A DNA stretch of 64,000 nucleotides, taken from contig DJWL01000088.1 in assembly GCA_002441545.1 (NCBI GenBank), positions 62,001 to 126,000 on the forward strand, written 5' to 3'. Below, in pieces: positions 61,614 through 64,000 of the stretch. The number at the start of each line of letters is the position of its first letter. Position 1 is the first letter of the stretch. The notes beneath the pieces were generated by a model. The model was given only the letters and a program-made list of their open reading frames with translations. It had not been told where the DNA came from and made no database searches. The DNA is from Flavobacteriaceae bacterium UBA6231 (GTDB taxonomy: Bacteria; Bacteroidota; Bacteroidia; Flavobacteriales; Flavobacteriaceae). Made by a program: the position numbers and the translations under genes.

Positions 61614-62648
61614 ATGAATATTTACAAACACCTCACTATCATATTTTTAAGCACATTAATCATAGCTTGTGGTTCAAATAATGGTCAAAAAAATAATGAT
61701 TTCATTTTAAAAACTAATTCAAAAAATAATGCATTTTCAATAAATGATGCATTAACATTATCGATTCAAAACCCTAAAAGTCATACTATAGACTCAATTA
61801 CTTATGCTTTAGAAGGAAAAAAAATTCAAAATCCAACTCCATTAACTTCTTTTAAATTAGGAAAGCAAACAATTGAAGCCAAAGTGTTTTATAATAATGA
61901 ACATCAAACAGTAACAAAAAATATCATAATCTTAAATAATGAAGTTCCAAAGATTTACACCTATAAAATACTTAACGAATATCCTCATGACATTACATCA
62001 TATACTCAGGGATTAGAATTTTTTAATGATACCTTATATGAAAGTACTGGTCAATACAAAGAGTCAAAACTCAAAAAAGTTAACTATAAAACTGGTGAAA
62101 TTTACAAGAGTATTGGTCTTGCTGACGAATATTTTGGTGAAGGGCTAACCATATTAAATAATAAGATTTATCAACTAACATGGCGCAAGGGAATTGGTTT
62201 TGTTTACGATGTAAATACCTTTGAAAAGCTAAATAGCTTTAAATATGGAAACAGTAAAGAAGGCTGGGGTTTATGTAATGATAACCATGTAATTTATAAA
62301 AGTGATGGTTCTGAGGATATTTGGACTTTAAATCCTGAGACTCTTATTGAACAAGATTATATCCAAGTATATACTAATAAAGGTAAGATTACCGATATTA
62401 ATGAAATGGAATGGATAAATGGTGAAATTTATGCCAATAGGTATCAAAAAGATGGTGTAGCAATCATAAATCCTAAAAACGGTGCCGTTATTGCCGTTAT
62501 TGACTTTTCTCCTCTAAAAAAATTAGTTACTCAACATGCTGGTTTAGATGTACTAAATGGTATTGCATATAATCCTAAAACAAAAACCCTTTTTGTAACC
62601 GGTAAACGTTGGGACAAATTGTTTGAAGTAGAAATTATTGAAAACTAA
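61614..62648 (+). CDS. Glutaminyl-peptide cyclotransferase (plant/bacterial type) lipoprotein
   Basis: A 344-aa lipoprotein (signal ending LIIACGSN). The C-terminal 230 residues are the five-bladed beta-propeller of type I glutaminyl cyclase: YPHDITSYTQGLEFFNDTLY, ESTGQYKESKLKKV, YFGEGLTILNNKIYQLTW and EMEWINGEIYANRY with the active-site Glu. It converts N-terminal Gln of exported peptides to pyroglutamate. The N-terminal 110 residues are a separate Ig-like domain. It converges with the MFS gene, four bases apart. Confidence 0.9.
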   Translation: MNIYKHLTIIFLSTLIIACGSNNGQKNNDFILKTNSKNNAFSINDALTLSIQNPKSHTIDSITYALEGKKIQNPTPLTSFKLGKQTIEAKVFYNNEHQTVTKNIIILNNEVPKIYTYKILNEYPHDITSYTQGLEFFNDTLYESTGQYKESKLKKVNYKTGEIYKSIGLADEYFGEGLTILNNKIYQLTWRKGIGFVYDVNTFEKLNSFKYGNSKEGWGLCNDNHVIYKSDGSEDIWTLNPETLIEQDYIQVYTNKGKITDINEMEWINGEIYANRYQKDGVAIINPKNGAVIAVIDFSPLKKLVTQHAGLDVLNGIAYNPKTKTLFVTGKRWDKLFEVEIIEN

Positions 62649-62652
62649 TACT

Positions 62653-63795
62653 TTATTCTGATTTTAATTGACTTTTAAAAAACATTCTAGAAAAAGGGAT
62701 TATTAAAAGCCCTACAAAAACAAAAATATAAAAAGCATTTTTCAATCCAAAAGCATGTGCTAAATACCCAATTACCGGTGGGCCAATAAACATTCCAATA
62801 ATACCATAAGTGGTAATTATTGAAATAGCCATTCCTGGTGAATATTTTTTTGATGCACCTGCCAAAGCAAATGTCATTGGAAAAATTGCTGCAGTACCAA
62901 AGCCAACCAAGCAAAAACCTATAAGTGCCGACCAAAAATAAGGAAACAAAATAGCAACTAAAATTCCAACTGTAATGATTGAAGAACTAAAAACATAAGT
63001 GTTTTTACTTCCTATTTTTTGGATTAATTTATCTGAATAAAATCTTGATATTGCCATGCATATCATAAAAGACAGATAACCATAGGTAAAGACTTCTTCT
63101 TTTATAACTTCCTTAAAGTATACTCCACTCCAATCAAACATACCGCCTTCGCAAATAGCTGCTAAAAAAATAATTAACCCTAAATACAAAATAAAAGTAT
63201 CTGGTTTTCCTATAATTAGCTTATTACCCGTCGTTGACTTATCATTCTTTAATGTAAATTGATAAACTATTAAAGCTATAACCAAAATAATAATCGAAAT
63301 AGTAAGTAAATGAGTTTGCATACTTACTCCTATTTTCACCATAAGAGTTGAAAAGGCAACCCCAAACAAACCACCTGTACTCCAAAGCCCATGAAAAGAG
63401 CCTACAATACGTTTTTCGAATTTTTTTTGTAAAGTCAGGGACTGTGTATTAATGGCAATATTTAGAATTCGCATACAAAATGAAAAAGCACATACAGCTA
63501 CAACCAATAAAAAAGGTGTTGTTGCAAAACCTATAAGCGTTAATGCAAATGAAAAACCAATAAAAGAAACAATTAATGGTATTCTGCTGTCAAACTTAGA
63601 TACTAACCAACCAGAAATTGGCAAACCTATTAAAGAACTTATTGGCATAGCTAAAAGTACTGTACCAAGCTCAGCATCGTTAAAATTAAAAAGAGTTTTA
63701 ATTGTTGGTATTCGCGATGCCCATGTAGCAAAACTTAAACCTGTTATAAAAAAATAAACACCTAAAGCAATCCTTTGTTTAACTTTTAATTCCAT
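62653..63795 (-). CDS. MFS transporter
   Basis: A 380-aa permease with 12 membrane helices. GVYFFITGLSFATWASRIP is helix 1, the loop 2-3 motif appears as GWLVSKFDSRIPLIV, and GFGTAAIFPMTFALA is helix 10. It resembles the small bacterial group around YbjJ, drug or sugar-phosphate-type exporters. Substrate unknown. Its ATG is 42 bases from the stop of the proB-like fragment. Confidence 0.88.
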   Translation of the reverse strand: MELKVKQRIALGVYFFITGLSFATWASRIPTIKTLFNFNDAELGTVLLAMPISSLIGLPISGWLVSKFDSRIPLIVSFIGFSFALTLIGFATTPFLLVVAVCAFSFCMRILNIAINTQSLTLQKKFEKRIVGSFHGLWSTGGLFGVAFSTLMVKIGVSMQTHLLTISIIILVIALIVYQFTLKNDKSTTGNKLIIGKPDTFILYLGLIIFLAAICEGGMFDWSGVYFKEVIKEEVFTYGYLSFMICMAISRFYSDKLIQKIGSKNTYVFSSSIITVGILVAILFPYFWSALIGFCLVGFGTAAIFPMTFALAGASKKYSPGMAISIITTYGIIGMFIGPPVIGYLAHAFGLKNAFYIFVFVGLLIIPFSRMFFKSQLKSE

Positions 63796-63837
63796 AAAGA
63801 TTTAAAACATAATAAAGAGTGCAAAATTACAAAAAAA

Positions 63838-64000
63838 CTAGCGCATGATTTTAGTTCCTACACTTTTTCCATCTATTATATCAATAATAGTATTATCGTT
63901 TTTTCCATTTGCTATAAAGGTTGGAATATTCATGGCCGCTGCTTGTTTAGCATAATCTAACTTTGACCCCATACCTCCTCTTCCTTCTGCTTCTTCTTTA
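63838..64000 (-). CDS. proB: C-terminal part of a probable glutamate 5-kinase (partial)
   Basis: Only the last 53 codons lie in the window; the gene continues past base 64000. The peptide (GRGGMGSKLDYAKQAAAMNI, then PTFIANGKNDNTIIDI and GKSVGTKIMR) has the GRGGM-x-SK substrate/ATP motif and ANGK-DN of ProB-type amino-acid kinases. There is no PUA domain, so it is a short ProB. Other amino-acid kinases are possible. Confidence 0.68.
   Translation of the reverse strand, partial: KEEAEGRGGMGSKLDYAKQAAAMNIPTFIANGKNDNTIIDIIDGKSVGTKIMR

Noticed and set aside
1..64000. CRISPR array, tRNA or rRNA genes
   Set aside because: No regular direct repeats with spacers, no cloverleaf and no rRNA-like segments were found by eye.

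Overview
The window reads as a chromosome segment of a low-GC member of the Bacteroidota, most likely a marine-type Flavobacteriaceae. The signs are gliding-motility genes gldF and gldG next to dnaN, Bacteroidota-style promoters (TTTG, 17-21 bp, TAnnTTTG), several two-cysteine-rule lipoproteins, TlpA-like and M28 lipoproteins, and Na+-coupled transport throughout. No rRNA, tRNA, CRISPR array or complete insertion sequence was seen. One structural RNA, the 4.5S-type SRP RNA, is present with its own promoter and terminator.

Layout. 1-6.2 kb: M42 peptidase, Nudix hydrolase, PrsW-like protease, and a three-gene acyl-CoA carboxylase operon (biotin carrier, biotin carboxylase, carboxyltransferase) ending in a strong terminator. 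6.4-12.9 kb, minus strand: a TPR/LuxR-type membrane regulator, a stand-alone degenerate DEAD-box domain, YceI, SnoaL-like, Crp/Fnr, DinB and an MsbA-like exporter. 12.9-22.1 kb: an accessory island of cassette-like units (B12-type radical SAM plus membrane protein; a DUF4375/DMP19-like protein; DUF2975 plus HTH plus ABC ATPase plus permease/M1-peptidase fusion; a beta-barrel-like protein) separated by related imperfect inverted repeats. 22.2-22.7 kb: a tiny Lys-rich gene and a decayed alcohol dehydrogenase.

22.8-39 kb is a carbon-acquisition locus. It has a FAH-family enzyme, a cNMP/CBS/DUF294 protein with a DnaQ-like exonuclease, acetyl-CoA synthetase, a PrpE-like acyl-CoA synthetase, a response regulator, a CbrA-like symporter-histidine kinase, an ActP-like symporter with its DUF4212 subunit, a porin, an IS1-type zinc/HTH regulator without a transposase domain, and an AGCS symporter. 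A 21-bp motif recurs upstream of the porin, upstream of the HTH gene and upstream of the AGCS symporter, and is a candidate operator. Together these genes would bring acetate and propionate across both membranes, activate them to CoA esters and sense their supply; the carboxylase operon at the start could take propionyl-CoA onward.

39-48.2 kb: acyltransferase, purC, phoH, SAM hydrolase, a monooxygenase-fold protein, gldF, an extra gene, gldG, dnaN and a DUF4870 protein. 48.2-51.8 kb: a methyltransferase remnant, a TsdA-like dihaem cytochrome c with a Tat-exported DsrE-like protein and a second DsrE protein, and a tandem universal stress protein. 51.9-64 kb: DUF3108, paired M28 lipoproteins, a cold-shock protein, an ABC-F ATPase, a thioredoxin-fold lipoprotein lacking CxxC, transaldolase/FSA, an Ig-like lipoprotein, an SDR, SRP RNA, glutaminyl cyclase, an MFS transporter and the C-terminal end of a probable proB cut by the window edge.
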